From the NCBI GenBank assembly GCA_016711405.1, contig JADJSZ010000024.1, positions 1 to 64,000 of the forward strand: a DNA stretch of 64,000 nt. Direction: 5' to 3'. This DNA comes from Candidatus Hadersleviella danica. GTDB taxonomy: Bacteria > Chloroflexota > Anaerolineae > Promineifilales > Promineifilaceae. Below are positions 1 through 8,703 of this stretch, in pieces (within the stretch, counting starts at the first letter, position 1; each line of letters starts with the position of its first letter). The notes below the pieces were generated by a model. The model worked only from the letters and a program-made list of their open reading frames with translations. It was not told the origin of the DNA and ran no database searches. The position numbers and the translations under genes are program-made.

Positions 1-90
1 CCTATAGACCCCCATAGGAGGCATTTTTTGAAAAAATCAGCCCCTATAGGACCCCCATAGGGGACGTTTTTGGAAAAAACAGCCCCTATA
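1..90. repeat. Tandem palindrome-bearing repeat at window edge
   Basis: Two and a bit copies of a unit of about 43 bases. Each carries a short stem (CCCCTATAGG against CCATAGGGG), then a T-run, an A-run and CAGC. It lies just downstream of the end of the glycosidase-like gene, so it may act as its transcript end, but the array is cut by the window edge. Confidence 0.6.
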
Positions 91-104
91 GACCAGCCAA
101 CCCA

Positions 105-1785
105 TCACCGCCGCCGCGCCAGAACCCCCAACCCCACCAACAACCCCACCCCACCGCCAATAAAACAACCGCCACGGCCGTTCCCCCCCCCTCATCCGCC
201 ACCACAGCCACCACCGCTGGCACAACCGTCGCCACGGCCGTCCCCGTCGCCGCTACCGTACTCGTCCCCGTCGGCACAGGAGTCATCGTCGGGGTCATCG
301 TCGCCCGTCGCTGTCGCCGTCGGACTAGCCGTCGGCGTTTCCGTCGCCGTCGCCGTCGGGCTAGGGATGGGCGTAGCCGACGGCAACGGCGCCAACGTCG
401 GCGTGGCCGTCGCCAACGGCAACTCATCCGCCGCCTGCACCACATACACGGGCGGCCCCCCCACCATGCAATAATCCCCGCCGTTTGCAAACACCACCCC
501 CCGCCAACTCCACCACAAACACCCCATTCTCGGGGCGCACCGTGCGCCGATTGCCCCACAAATCCACCACCACGGCCGTCTCCCCCGTCGCCACCACCTC
601 CGCCATTTGCGGGGCGGGCAAGCGCGAAAACAGCACCGTCGTCGTCTGCTCAATCTGGTTCAGTTGGATAATCCCCACCGCATCCCAGCGCAGGCGCACG
701 GCCGTTTGCGTCTCCGCCATGTAGCGCGTGGCCACCTTCAGCGCATTAAACGCCGGGCGACGGCTGTTATCCCCCCGCAACAAGCCAAATGGCTCGGGGT
801 TCGCGGCGCGGTCCCCCTCCAAATCCTTCATTTTATAGATGGCTACCCGCTCCGCCCCGGCCGCCAGAGCCACGGCCAACACCTGCGGCATAAACGCCGC
901 CTGCTCCCCCGTCGAAACCCGAAAGGTGTAATTGGGCACGGGCCATGTGCTGTCGTCGTGCGGCGGCGCGTTCGTCTCCACCAGCCAGATGGGTTTCTCG
1001 ATGCCGCGCTCGCTCATCAACAGCCGAAACTCGCCCAGCACGTTGTAAATCATGTCGGGCTGGAAGTAGAGATGGGCGGTGGCTACATCGAAGTAGTAGT
1101 TGTACGCCTCCGCTTGCGGGTCGGCCGCCAACTCGTCCAGCAACAGCCCCATGTATTGCGGCCGTCCATATTGCGCATCCCAAAAATAGGTAAACGCGGC
1201 CAAATGCACCGAGGCGTTGGGGTTGGTCGCCCGCGCCACCATGTAGGCCGTCTTTTGCAATTGGGCAAAATCGGCCACTGTGCCATCCCACGTGTGGCCG
1301 GGGGTGTTTTTGTCCCAAATATCGGGTTCGTTCCAGATAATCCACTGGTCAATGCGCCCCTCATAGCGGCCGACTGCCTCGCGCACAAAGCCCGCCCACA
1401 AGTTCTGCGGGTCGTCGGGCGGCAAGTACAGGCCCAGCGGCAGGCCATTCTCGTCCCGCGCCCACTCGGGCAGGCCGATGAGCAGGCCGACGATGTCTCG
1501 CCCTTGCGTCAATTCCCGCTCGATACGGCCGTCGCTCACCTTGGGGTTCCACTCCTCAGGGCCGTTCGGTTGCACCTCCGCCCACTGGAAGCGGATGCGC
1601 GTCCATGCCGCGCCCACTTCGGTAGCATCCACAGGCGCTTCGTAGCTTTCCACCACCCCAAACCGCCAATCGGCCGTGGGCGGCGCGGGCGTGGGGGTGG
1701 GGGTTGGCGTTTCTTGGGCGGCCACGGCCGCTGGCCACCACAGGCTCATAAACAATAAAACAACAATTTTGTGCCAATTTTTCAT
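105..1785 (-). CDS. Secreted clan-A glycoside hydrolase-like protein, C-terminal membrane anchor (frameshifted)
   Basis: The start is the ATG at 1785, which opens a signal peptide (MKNWHKIVVLLF to AVAA) and a TPTPTPTP linker. A (beta/alpha)8-type catalytic region of about 400 residues follows. It has the clan-A acid/base motif WNEP and a later WLVETN strand end that fits the nucleophile, so a GH5/GH39-like retaining glycosidase is likely; the substrate is unknown. Behind it come a second Thr/Pro-rich linker and a Gly/Val/Leu-rich membrane segment ending in RRR at 105-107, as in C-terminally anchored surface proteins. Three single-base frame changes are needed, near 500 (C6 run), 304 and 187 (C9 run). 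A TATAAT box lies 7 bases before the ATG, so the message may be leaderless. The catalytic part is secure; the tail is a reconstruction. Confidence 0.7.
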
Positions 1786-1792
1786 GGGCGAA

Positions 1793-1798
1793 ATTATA
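1793..1798 (-). promoter_or_regulatory. -10 box of a probably leaderless promoter
   Basis: TATAAT on the minus strand, 7 bases before the ATG at 1785. No Shine-Dalgarno sequence could fit in the gap. No convincing -35 box was found. Confidence 0.55.
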
Positions 1799-1812
1799 CT
1801 CACAACGACCAT

Positions 1813-1876
1813 AAACTGGTGTATCAGTCTATTGGTCTACTCGTATATTCAAATACACAATACACCAATACACGCA
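1813..1876. repeat. Octamer inverted array
   Basis: Degenerate 8-base units of the type ATTGGTCT/ACTGGTGT run into their complements (ATACACCA type). The two halves can pair. The same unit family recurs at 3019-3094 and 44222-44292. Confidence 0.6.
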
Positions 1877-1970
1877 CAATGAAGTTTAATGAGCGAGGGA
1901 GTGACAATTAGCACCTGACTTTTGCCCCAGAACGGCCTACGCTGAAAAGAGGGAGCAAGGAAGGTTCCCC

Positions 1971-2985
1971 ATGAAAGCAAATTGGTTGCGATACCTCTTG
2001 TTCGGCATGGGTTTTGGGCTGATGGCTTGTGGGGCAAGCACGGCCGTGCCGACCGCCACCCCTCTGCCCCACCCGCCCACACCCACCAGCCCCGGCCACA
2101 ATCACCCAGCCTGCCCCAACACCTACAACCCCGCCTGCCACACAGGAGCCAACGGCCGTGCCCCAACCCACCCTCATCCCACTGCCCACGGCCGCCCCCA
2201 CCCTTGTGCCCCCCCCGACCCGTCCCACGCCCCTGCCTCCGCCCACCAGCACCTTATCCCCCACCCCAGACGTGCTCTACTTCCGCACCAATGTCACCAC
2301 GGCCGACCCCGGCCAACTTATCCAGTTGGAATGGGCCAGTGTCGGCGCCACCAAAGCCACCCTTGGTCACATGTTTGACGGCCGCCTCACCATAACGGAG
2401 TGGGATTTGCCCCCCACGGGGGTGTATGCGTATCCCATCCCCACTTACCAGCGCAACCAGATTATCTTCTTCTTATCCGTCGAAGATAGCCTTGGCCAGT
2501 GGGATTCGGCGGGTTTCACCCTGCTGTTAACCTGCCCCGATGCGTGGTTCTTCGCCCCTGCGCCCGATAGTTGCCCCACTGGGCCAGCACGCCTTTCGGC
2601 AGGAGCCGAACAGCAGTTTGAGCATGGCTGGATGCTGTGGGAAGCGGCCGAACAGCGCCTTTACATTCTCTTCGACAGTGGCTCGCCCCGCTGGCAGGTG
2701 GTGGCCGATAGTTGGCAGGAGGGAGAACTAATTTGCCAAATAGACCCCGTCCCCGCAGGGTTGATTCACCCCACGCGGGGCTTTGGCAAGGCGTGGTGCA
2801 ACGAGCTGGGCTTACGCGAACGGTTGGGCTGGGCGGTGGGCGAGGAGGTGGGAGGGTATGAGACGGCCGTGCAATCAACCGCCTTAGACCGCTACAACAC
2901 GCTCTATGTTCGAGCGGCCGATGGCGGGGTATGGCAATTGCTCCCCGAACGCAGTGGCTGGGAAAAACTCGGCCGTCCCGAATAG
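1971..2985 (+). CDS. Thr/Pro-rich lipoprotein of unknown function (frameshifted)
   Basis: ATG at 1971 follows GGGAGCAAGGAAGG. The signal peptide ends in a lipobox (GLMACG), so the mature protein should be lipid-anchored outside the membrane. A long Pro/Thr linker leads to a globular region of about 220 residues. Its first half (from PDVLYFRTN) looks like a small beta-sandwich, and the second half is Trp-rich with GGVWQLLPE near the end. One frame change is needed between about 2050 and 2110, inside the linker, to join the signal peptide to the globular part; both halves read cleanly. No catalytic motif was recognised. It is convergent with the ribosomal operon and separated from it by the terminator at 3126. 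Confidence 0.65.
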
Positions 2986-3018
2986 AGCATATACCTTTCA
3001 TGGTCATAATCTGGCATT

Positions 3019-3094
3019 TTGTTTATTGGTGTACTGGTGTATTTGTGTATTTTGATACACGAGTACACCAATAAACTTATACACCAATATCAAA
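3019..3094. repeat. Octamer inverted array
   Basis: Units ATTGGTGT, ACTGGTGT and ATTTGTGT are followed by the complementary series ATACACGA, GTACACCA and ATACACCA. Together they form a long imperfect hairpin in the gap between two convergent genes. Confidence 0.65.
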
Positions 3095-3125
3095 TATCAG
3101 TTTATGGACGTTGTGTGTATAGATA

Positions 3126-3174
3126 AACCAAAAAGCTCGCTTGCGGGCATTGCCTGCAAGCGAGCTTTTTGGTT
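3126..3174. terminator. Bidirectional terminator after rplL
   Basis: A perfect 19-bp stem, arms 3126-3144 and 3156-3174, with an 11-base loop. A-runs on one side and T-runs on the other let it work on either strand. It ends the ribosomal operon, confirming that rpoB does not follow rplL here. Confidence 0.9.
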
Positions 3175-3207
3175 GTTGTCTACCGAGAAGTGGTCTGGAT
3201 AGAGTGG

Positions 3208-3594
3208 TTACTTGACTTCCACGGTCGCGCCGGCCGCTTCCAGCTTGGCTTTGGCGTCGGCCGCCACTTCCTTGCTGACAGCTTCCATGAGCGTGCCCAT
3301 GTTGTCCACTGCGTCTTTCGCTTCTTTCAACCCAAGGTTGGTCAAAGCACGGACTTCCTTAATGACGTTGATCTTCTTGTCACCAACGGCCTTCAGGATA
3401 ACGGTGAACTCAGTTTGTTCTTCTACTTCTTCAACAGGAGCGGCCGAGCCACCACCAGCAGGCATCATCATGCCCATAGCCATTGGTGCGGCGGCGCTAA
3501 CGCCCCATTTTTCTTCCAACATTTTGGTCAGCTCGGCCGCTTGCATAAGGGTCAAACTGCTCAGGTCTTCAACGAGTTTTGCTAAATCTGCCAT
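3208..3594 (-). CDS. rplL: Ribosomal protein L7/L12
   Basis: 128 residues, the family length. An N-terminal dimerisation helix (MADLAKLVEDLSSLTLMQAA) and an Ala/Gly/Pro hinge (AAPMAMGMMMPAGGGSAAP) lead to the C-terminal domain with the conserved GLKEAKDAVDN helix that binds GTPase factors. L7/L12 forms the 50S stalk together with L10. It is the last gene of the operon, follows rplJ, and starts after a GGGAG ribosome-binding site. The spacing and the downstream terminator agree with L10/L12 cotranscription. Confidence 0.98.
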   Translation of the reverse strand: MADLAKLVEDLSSLTLMQAAELTKMLEEKWGVSAAAPMAMGMMMPAGGGSAAPVEEVEEQTEFTVILKAVGDKKINVIKEVRALTNLGLKEAKDAVDNMGTLMEAVSKEVAADAKAKLEAAGATVEVK

Positions 3595-3667
3595 GTTATT
3601 ACTCTCCCAATCTGTGTAGATTGTCTTTTAGATAGATTTGGTGGCTTATTGCCCAGTTCAGTCGCCC

Positions 3668-4204
3668 TTAGGCGGCCGCACTGGCCTCATCCTTCTTCGC
3701 ATAAGCGTCAATTACATTCACCACTTGGCGGATACCGCCAGCGACGACCGAAGCGATATTGCGGGCTGGGGCACTTAAGATGCCCAGCAATTGACCACGT
3801 AATTGATCGAGCGAGGGCATATCTGCCAACGCCTTCACTTGGTCGGCCGTGAGCAAGTCATAGCCAAATACCCCGCCCTTCACCTGTAGCTTCTCTTCCT
3901 TCTTCGCAAATTCGGTCAGCGTCTTAGCCAACGCTGGCGCTTCACCAAGGGAAAAAGTCGCCATCACCTGTTGGTTCAACAGGTTGGTGGGGACTGGACG
4001 GCCAGCTTGCTCAAGGGCAATGCGCAACAATGTGTTTTTGGCGACAAAAACAGCACCATTCGCCTTGCGAGCCTCTTTCCGCAACGTCTCCATCGTCTTC
4101 ACACTCATACCGGTATATTCGGCAACAAAGACTGCGTCGCTCTTGCCGAGCATATCCACGTATTGTGCAACCAACTCTTCCTTGCGTTTTCTTGTGATAG
4201 CCAA
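3668..4204 (-). CDS. rplJ: Ribosomal protein L10
   Basis: About 178 residues. The start is taken as the TTG at 4204 (LAITRKRKEELV), because a strong GGAGGTGAT site sits immediately upstream; upstream in-frame ATG codons would lie inside the leader hairpin. L10 anchors L12 dimers to 23S rRNA and is the usual autoregulator of this operon. The N-terminal rRNA-binding part (KSDAVFVAEYTGMSV) and the C-terminal L12-binding helix with Ala-rich tail are present. It has a long leader with a terminator-like hairpin, fitting translational or attenuation control. Confidence 0.96.
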   Translation of the reverse strand: MAITRKRKEELVAQYVDMLGKSDAVFVAEYTGMSVKTMETLRKEARKANGAVFVAKNTLLRIALEQAGRPVPTNLLNQQVMATFSLGEAPALAKTLTEFAKKEEKLQVKGGVFGYDLLTADQVKALADMPSLDQLRGQLLGILSAPARNIASVVAGGIRQVVNVIDAYAKKDEASAAA

Positions 4205-4245
4205 AGTTATCACCTCCCACTTCTGAATAGTTGGGGAATTAACCC

Positions 4246-4495
4246 AAAAAAAAACCTCGTCCCACAAAATGGCACGAGGTTTGACAACAACAACTTAAAA
4301 GCAGACACGACAGCCCACAAAGGGCATGAAGTGCGAAATGCTTGTTTTGTTCTCAGCCTCGGTTGGAAATTAAGTCGCAGGGCGACACCAACTGTCTCTG
4401 GTGGAGAAAATTTGCTATGCGTTTGTAAAGTCTAGTTTGTAGAAGCGACTCGTGTCGCCATTAAGAACGGCCGAAGCCGTATTTCGACTGCTAAA
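4246..4495 (-). promoter_or_regulatory. rplJL leader with attenuator-like hairpin
   Basis: About 290 untranslated bases separate rplA from rplJ. On the minus strand a stem (AACCTCGT with ACGAGGTT, 4253-4281) is followed by nine T residues, a classic intrinsic-terminator shape, before the rplJ start. This is where an L10 leader and attenuator sit in many bacteria. The exact L10-binding fold was not resolved by eye. Confidence 0.65.
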
Positions 4496-5197
4496 TTAGA
4501 ACCCAGCGTCGGAGACATCCAACTTAATGCCGGGGCCCATTGTGTTGGCCATGGTGATTTTCCGCACATACGAACCCTTGATGGTATCGGGCTTGTTGCG
4601 CTTCACGGCCTCTAGCAACGTATCTAAGTTCTCGCGCAGTTTGATGGGGTCAAAGCTCGCCTTGCCAATAGGGGCATGGATGTTGCCTGTGCGGTCAACG
4701 CGGAATTCCACGCGCCCTGCTTTCGATTCGGTGATAACCCGTGGCAAATCTTCGCCGGGAACGACGGTGCCAGCTTTGGGGTTGGGCATCAACCCACGAG
4801 GGCCAAGAACACGGCCGAGACGGCCGACGGTGCCCATCATCGAAGGGACAGCCACGGCCACATCAAACTCGAACCAGCCATCTTGAATTTTCTTAACTGT
4901 TTCCGCATCGGCGATGTAATCAGCGCCTGCTTCGAGGGCGATGCGGGCATCTTCCCCTTCGGCGAAAACCAATACGCGCACATCTTTGCCCAAACCGTGG
5001 GGCAAAACCACCACATCGCGTACCATTTGGTCTGCTTTGCGGGGGTCCACCCCGAGCCGCATGTGAACTTCTACGGTGGGGTCAAATTTGGTGACGGCCG
5101 TTTCCTTAATCAGTTTAACCACTTCATCGCGGGTATACTGTTTGTCGTGGACGACTTTGGCCGCCGCTTCTAAATACTTTTTGCCTCGTTTTGCCAT
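4496..5197 (-). CDS. rplA: Ribosomal protein L1
   Basis: 233 residues from the ATG at 5197 (MAKRGKKYLEAAAK), which follows GGAGG; a longer in-frame start at 5242 lacks such a site. It matches the L1 family in order: N-terminal domain, then GADYIADAETVKKI, the PRGLMPNPKAGTV motif, and the C-terminal GSYVRKITMANTMGPGIKLD. L1 binds 23S rRNA at the E-site stalk and can repress the rplKA message. It follows rplK by about 56 bases. Confidence 0.98.
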   Translation of the reverse strand: MAKRGKKYLEAAAKVVHDKQYTRDEVVKLIKETAVTKFDPTVEVHMRLGVDPRKADQMVRDVVVLPHGLGKDVRVLVFAEGEDARIALEAGADYIADAETVKKIQDGWFEFDVAVAVPSMMGTVGRLGRVLGPRGLMPNPKAGTVVPGEDLPRVITESKAGRVEFRVDRTGNIHAPIGKASFDPIKLRENLDTLLEAVKRNKPDTIKGSYVRKITMANTMGPGIKLDVSDAGF

Positions 5198-5253
5198 GAT
5201 TTCCTCCAAGTGGTTATGACGGTTGGCGAACCAACCTCCCACTCATTTAATAA

Positions 5254-5679
5254 TTAGTCAACAATGGTTAGACCCATGCTCCGTGCTGTGCCAGAAATAA
5301 TATTAAACGCCCCTTCGATATCGGTGGCATTTAAATCGGGCATTTTGGTTTCGGCAATTTCGCGTACTTGAGCACGCGTAATCGTGCCAACTTTGGTTTT
5401 GTTGGGCACAGCCGAGCCGCTTTTGACACCAGCCGCCAACTTGAGCAATTCGGCCGCAGGCGAAGTCTTGAGCACAAAGGTAAAGCTACCATCGGCAAAG
5501 ACTGTTACTTCGACAGGCACAACTTGGCCAACTTGGTTGGCTGTGCGGGCGTTGTACTCCTTACAAAAACCCATCAAGTTGATACCTTGGGGGCCTAAGG
5601 CTGTACCAATGGGGGGGGCTGGAGTTGCCTTACCACCCTTAATCTGAATCTTGACAATCGCTTTAATTTTCTTAGCCAT
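5254..5679 (-). CDS. rplK: Ribosomal protein L11
   Basis: 141 residues, full length. The start MAKKIKAIVKIQIKGGKATPAPPIGTALGPQGIN is cut here to its key parts: KGGKATPAPPIGTALG and GINLMGFCKEYNART form the factor-binding N-domain. The C-domain, with TKVGTITRAQVREIAETKM, binds the GTPase centre of 23S rRNA. A clean family match that lies directly after nusG, as in most bacteria. Confidence 0.98.
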   Translation of the reverse strand: MAKKIKAIVKIQIKGGKATPAPPIGTALGPQGINLMGFCKEYNARTANQVGQVVPVEVTVFADGSFTFVLKTSPAAELLKLAAGVKSGSAVPNKTKVGTITRAQVREIAETKMPDLNATDIEGAFNIISGTARSMGLTIVD

Positions 5680-5738
5680 CTTTATTTTCTCCGGGAGTAC
5701 TGGCGCTTTTCATTTAGAAAAGCTCCTCCTATATGAAA

Positions 5739-6329
5739 TTACATTTTTTCGACATGTAAAAAGTCTAATTCAACAGGCGTTTCACGGCCGAAGAACGACA
5801 CCAACACCCGCACCTTGGCGCGAGCCGTGTCAATTTCTTGTACTGAACCTGTAAAATCTTTGAATGGCCCCGTGCCAATCCGCACTTTTTCCCCAATTTG
5901 GAAGTCGAACTTCATCTTGGGTGCTTCCGCTTCCATGCGGTTCATAATTTTGGCAACTTCATCGGGGAGTAAGGGAGTTGGGTCATTGCCCATCCCCACA
6001 AAGCCTGTCACACCCGGCGTGTTGCGTACCACATACCACGATTCTTCGGTCAGAATCATCTGCACCAAAATGTAGCCGGGGAAAACGCGCTTTTCGACTT
6101 CACGCCGCTTGCCATCTTTGATTTCGATTTCGATTTCGGTGGGCACAATGACATCAAAAATTTTGTCTTGCATCCCCATCGAATCAATGCGCTGTTCCAC
6201 GCTGTGGCGCACTTTGTTCTCATAGCCCGAATAGCAATGGACGACGTACCATGCTCGGCCGTCACTATTCTCTGGGCTACCGCCCAAACCTAGCGCGTTG
6301 GTTTTTTCGTCCAATGATTCGTTGCTCAT
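5739..6329 (-). CDS. nusG: Transcription elongation/antitermination factor NusG
   Basis: 196 residues. After a short acidic lead the NGN domain begins at WYVVHCYSGYENKV, with FPGYILVQM and NTPGVTGFVG, and binds RNA polymerase. The KOW domain (FQIGEKVRIGTGPFKDFTG) is at about 140-165 and contacts S10 or Rho. Located between secE and rplK, the classical position. Confidence 0.98.
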   Translation of the reverse strand: MSNESLDEKTNALGLGGSPENSDGRAWYVVHCYSGYENKVRHSVEQRIDSMGMQDKIFDVIVPTEIEIEIKDGKRREVEKRVFPGYILVQMILTEESWYVVRNTPGVTGFVGMGNDPTPLLPDEVAKIMNRMEAEAPKMKFDFQIGEKVRIGTGPFKDFTGSVQEIDTARAKVRVLVSFFGRETPVELDFLHVEKM

Positions 6330-6388
6330 GTTGCTTACCTGTCTAGCTCCGCCTATCGCTTGTATCTTAGTTGAAGGGCTGTCGTAAC

Positions 6389-6666
6389 CTATGCCCCAAC
6401 GATAAAGCTAATAAGAGCCTGTAACCCTTGTGACCACAAGAAATCTAAGATGCCCAAAAATAGGGCGAATGCGGCCGTGAACGCAATGACAATGGCCGTC
6501 AACCGTTGCGCCTCGGCGCGACTTGGCCATGTCACCTTGCTCATTTCGCCGCGAGTTTCTCGTACATAACGAGAAAATGTGGATTCAACTTTTTCTTTTT
6601 CACCACCGTTGGGGTCAACTTTTTGACTGCCCCGGTGCGTTTTTTGGGTTCAGACTGCTCAGTCAT
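6389..6666 (-). CDS. secE: Preprotein translocase subunit SecE (frameshifted)
   Basis: ATG at 6666 (MTEQSEPKKRTGAVKKL) follows AAGGGA. The plain frame stops early. Adding one A in the A-rich run at about 6588-6600 continues it as STFSRYVRETRGEMSKVTWP, the signature SecE amphipathic helix, then one membrane helix, ending at 6389. Corrected length is about 92 residues, typical of a single-span SecE. SecE clamps SecY in the Sec translocon and is essential, so a sequence error in a homopolymer is far likelier than a dead gene. Its place between tRNA-Trp and nusG supports the call. Confidence 0.9.
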
Positions 6667-6682
6667 ACATTTCCCTTTTGCA

Positions 6683-6724
6683 ATTTTCACGGCAGTGCTG
6701 TTTGCCAGACACTGCCGTGAAAAT
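6683..6724. other. Long hairpin between tRNA-Trp and secE
   Basis: Perfect 15-bp arms (6683-6697 and 6710-6724, core CACGGCAGTG) with a 12-base loop and no strong T-run. It could be a processing site for the tRNA/mRNA transcript or a weak terminator. Confidence 0.6.
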
Positions 6725-6753
6725 TGGTTAATCTTCGATTTTGATTGCCTTAG

Positions 6754-6826
<73 letters not shown>

Positions 6827-6874
6827 AGAAAAATACAGTTTTTCAAGTATAACCGACTTCGTTTGTTTCGTCGA

Positions 6875-6909
6875 AAAAGAGGGGATTGGTTTTGACAATC
6901 CCCTCTTTT
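6875..6909 (-). terminator. Terminator after tuf
   Basis: A 14-bp stem (6875-6888 with 6896-6909, core GAGGGGATTG) whose 3' arm on the minus strand continues into T5. It lies about 20 bases after the tuf stop, so tRNA-Trp and secE depend on read-through or their own promoter. Confidence 0.85.
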
Positions 6910-6929
6910 GGGATACAGACGAAAATAGG

Positions 6930-8132
6930 TTAGGCGATAATCTTGGTGATAACACCCGCGCCGACAGTCAGGCCACCTTCGCGGACAGCGAAACGGCTAC
7001 CATCTTCCAAAGCGACAGGCACAATCAACTTCACTGTCAACTTCACGTTGTCGCCGGGCATAACCATCTCCACACCTTCTGGCAAAGTCACTTCACCCGT
7101 CACATCCATCGTGCGGATGTAGAATTGCGGCCGATACCCGTTGAAGAATGGCTTATGACGGCCGCCTTCATCGCGTTTCAACACGTACACTTCACAGGTG
7201 AATTCGGTGTGGGGGGTGATGGAACCGGGCTTGGCCAACACTTGGCCGCGCTCGATGTCATCGCGCTTGATACCGCGCAGGAGCAAACCAGCATTGTCGC
7301 CCGCTTCCACGGAATCCAAAATCTTGTGGAACATTTCCATGGAGGTGACGATGACTTTGCGGGTGGCTTCGGCCAAGCCGACGATTTCGATTTCTTGGCC
7401 AGCCTTCAACACGCCACGCTCGACACGACCTGTCACCACAGTGCCGCGCCCCTGAATGGAGAACACGTCTTCCACTGGCATCAGGAATGGTTTGTCCATC
7501 GCCCGCTCAGGTTGGGGAATGTACTCATCCACGGCCGCCATCAATTCATAGATGGGTTGGTACTCGGGGGCATTTGGGTCTTTGCTCTCGCTCTCCAACG
7601 CCGCCAACGCACTGCCGCGAATAATGGGGGTCTCGTCGCCGGGGTACTCGTATTGGCTGAGCAGTTCGCGCAGTTCCAATTCGACAAGCTCGAGCAACTC
7701 CTCGTCGTCCATCATGTCTACTTTGTTCAGGAAGATGACCATGGCGGGTACTTCGACCTGACGAGCCAGCAAGACATGCTCGCGGGTTTGGGGCATCGGG
7801 CCATCGGGGGCACTCACCACCAAAATAGCGCCGTCCATCTGCGCCGCACCTGTGATCATGTTTTTGATGTAGTCACGATGGCCGGGGCAGTCTACGTGGG
7901 CGTAGTGCCGTTTTTCGGTTTGGTACTCCACATGGGAGATGGCGATTGTAATACCACGAGCGCGTTCTTCGGGCGCGTTGTCAATTTGGTCGAAGGCGGA
8001 GAAATCCGCAAACCCTTTCAGGGACAGTGCCTTGGTAATCGCGGCCGTCAACGAGGTCTTGCCGTGGTCAACATGACCGATTGTGCCGATATTGGCATGT
8101 GGCTTCTCACGTGAAAATTTTTCTTTGCCCAT
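6930..8132 (-). CDS. tuf: Elongation factor Tu
   Basis: 400 residues. The GTPase domain has GHVDHGKTSL, DCPGHRDY and NKVDMMD, followed by the two beta-barrel domains (GRGTVVTGRVERG and FNGYRPQFYIRTMDVTGEV). It delivers aminoacyl-tRNA to the ribosome. Three tRNA genes lie upstream on the same strand and tRNA-Trp downstream, giving the ancient tRNA-tufB-secE-nusG order. The last residues GAGVITKIIA are the usual end. Confidence 0.99.
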   Translation of the reverse strand: MGKEKFSREKPHANIGTIGHVDHGKTSLTAAITKALSLKGFADFSAFDQIDNAPEERARGITIAISHVEYQTEKRHYAHVDCPGHRDYIKNMITGAAQMDGAILVVSAPDGPMPQTREHVLLARQVEVPAMVIFLNKVDMMDDEELLELVELELRELLSQYEYPGDETPIIRGSALAALESESKDPNAPEYQPIYELMAAVDEYIPQPERAMDKPFLMPVEDVFSIQGRGTVVTGRVERGVLKAGQEIEIVGLAEATRKVIVTSMEMFHKILDSVEAGDNAGLLLRGIKRDDIERGQVLAKPGSITPHTEFTCEVYVLKRDEGGRHKPFFNGYRPQFYIRTMDVTGEVTLPEGVEMVMPGDNVKLTVKLIVPVALEDGSRFAVREGGLTVGAGVITKIIA

Positions 8133-8232
8133 AACGATGCAACCTCAATATGTCTATGCTAGGTGAACCAATTATTTTTGCTTTTACAACAACAACCCGC
8201 TCGCCCCCCTTAGGGAACCAGCGGGATGACGA

Positions 8233-8304
8233 AGCCCACGATGGGGATTGAACCCATGACCTCATTCTTACCAAGAATGCGCTCTGCCTCTGAGCTACGT
8301 GGGC
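8233..8304 (-). tRNA. tRNA-Thr (GGT)
   Basis: Acceptor GCCCACG pairs with CGTGGGC. The anticodon stem CATTC/GAATG holds the loop TTGGTAA (GGT). T-loop GGTTCAATC is present. No encoded CCA. Confidence 0.96.
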
Positions 8305-8344
8305 ATGACTATGACGATGCCAAATAAGGCTGGGAGTTAAAGAG

Positions 8345-8426
8345 TGGGCCAGGTAGGACTCGAACCTACGAAGGCGTAGCCAGCGGATTTACAGTCCGCC
8401 CCCTTTGCCGCTCGGGACACTGACCC
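8345..8426 (-). tRNA. tRNA-Tyr (GTA)
   Basis: A class II tRNA of 82 bases with a long variable arm. The acceptor GGGTCAG/CTGGCCC pairs with one G-T. Anticodon loop CTGTAAA gives GTA; discriminator A. Confidence 0.96.
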
Positions 8427-8452
8427 ATATCTAAATACTGCGAAGCCCCCTA

Positions 8453-8525
8453 AGCCAACAATGGGACTTGAACCCATAACCTATGCTTTACAAAAGCATT
8501 GCTCTGCCAATTGAGCTATGTTGGC
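8453..8525 (-). tRNA. tRNA-Thr (TGT)
   Basis: Acceptor GCCAACA pairs with TGTTGGC. The anticodon stem ATGCT/AGCAT holds TTTGTAA (TGT). It is the first gene of the tRNA-tuf transcript. Confidence 0.96.
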
Positions 8526-8563
8526 ACAATAGGTTGTTGACAATTGGCTAGATGCAAGAGAGA

Positions 8564-8592
8564 AGTATAGTAACTGTGCAAGCATTCGTCAA
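8564..8592 (-). promoter_or_regulatory. Sigma-70-type promoter of the tRNA-tuf operon
   Basis: On the minus strand TTGACG (8587-8592), a 17-base spacer and TATACT (8564-8569) lie about 40 bases before the first tRNA. Spacing and sequence are near consensus. Confidence 0.8.
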
Positions 8593-8703
8593 CTTTTTGC
8601 TAGGTAAATTCGCTATTTGTGTATTCTACCTCTTGGAACAGAGTTAGGTACAATACGGCCGAGATTGAATTTTCCCCCCTGAGTCCTGTTTCCCAACCCC
8701 CCT

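Noticed and set aside
607..1758. Long plus-strand open frame opposite the glycosidase
   Set aside because: Arg/His-rich shadow of a GC-rich gene; no motif, no ribosome-binding site, and the other strand has clear family motifs.
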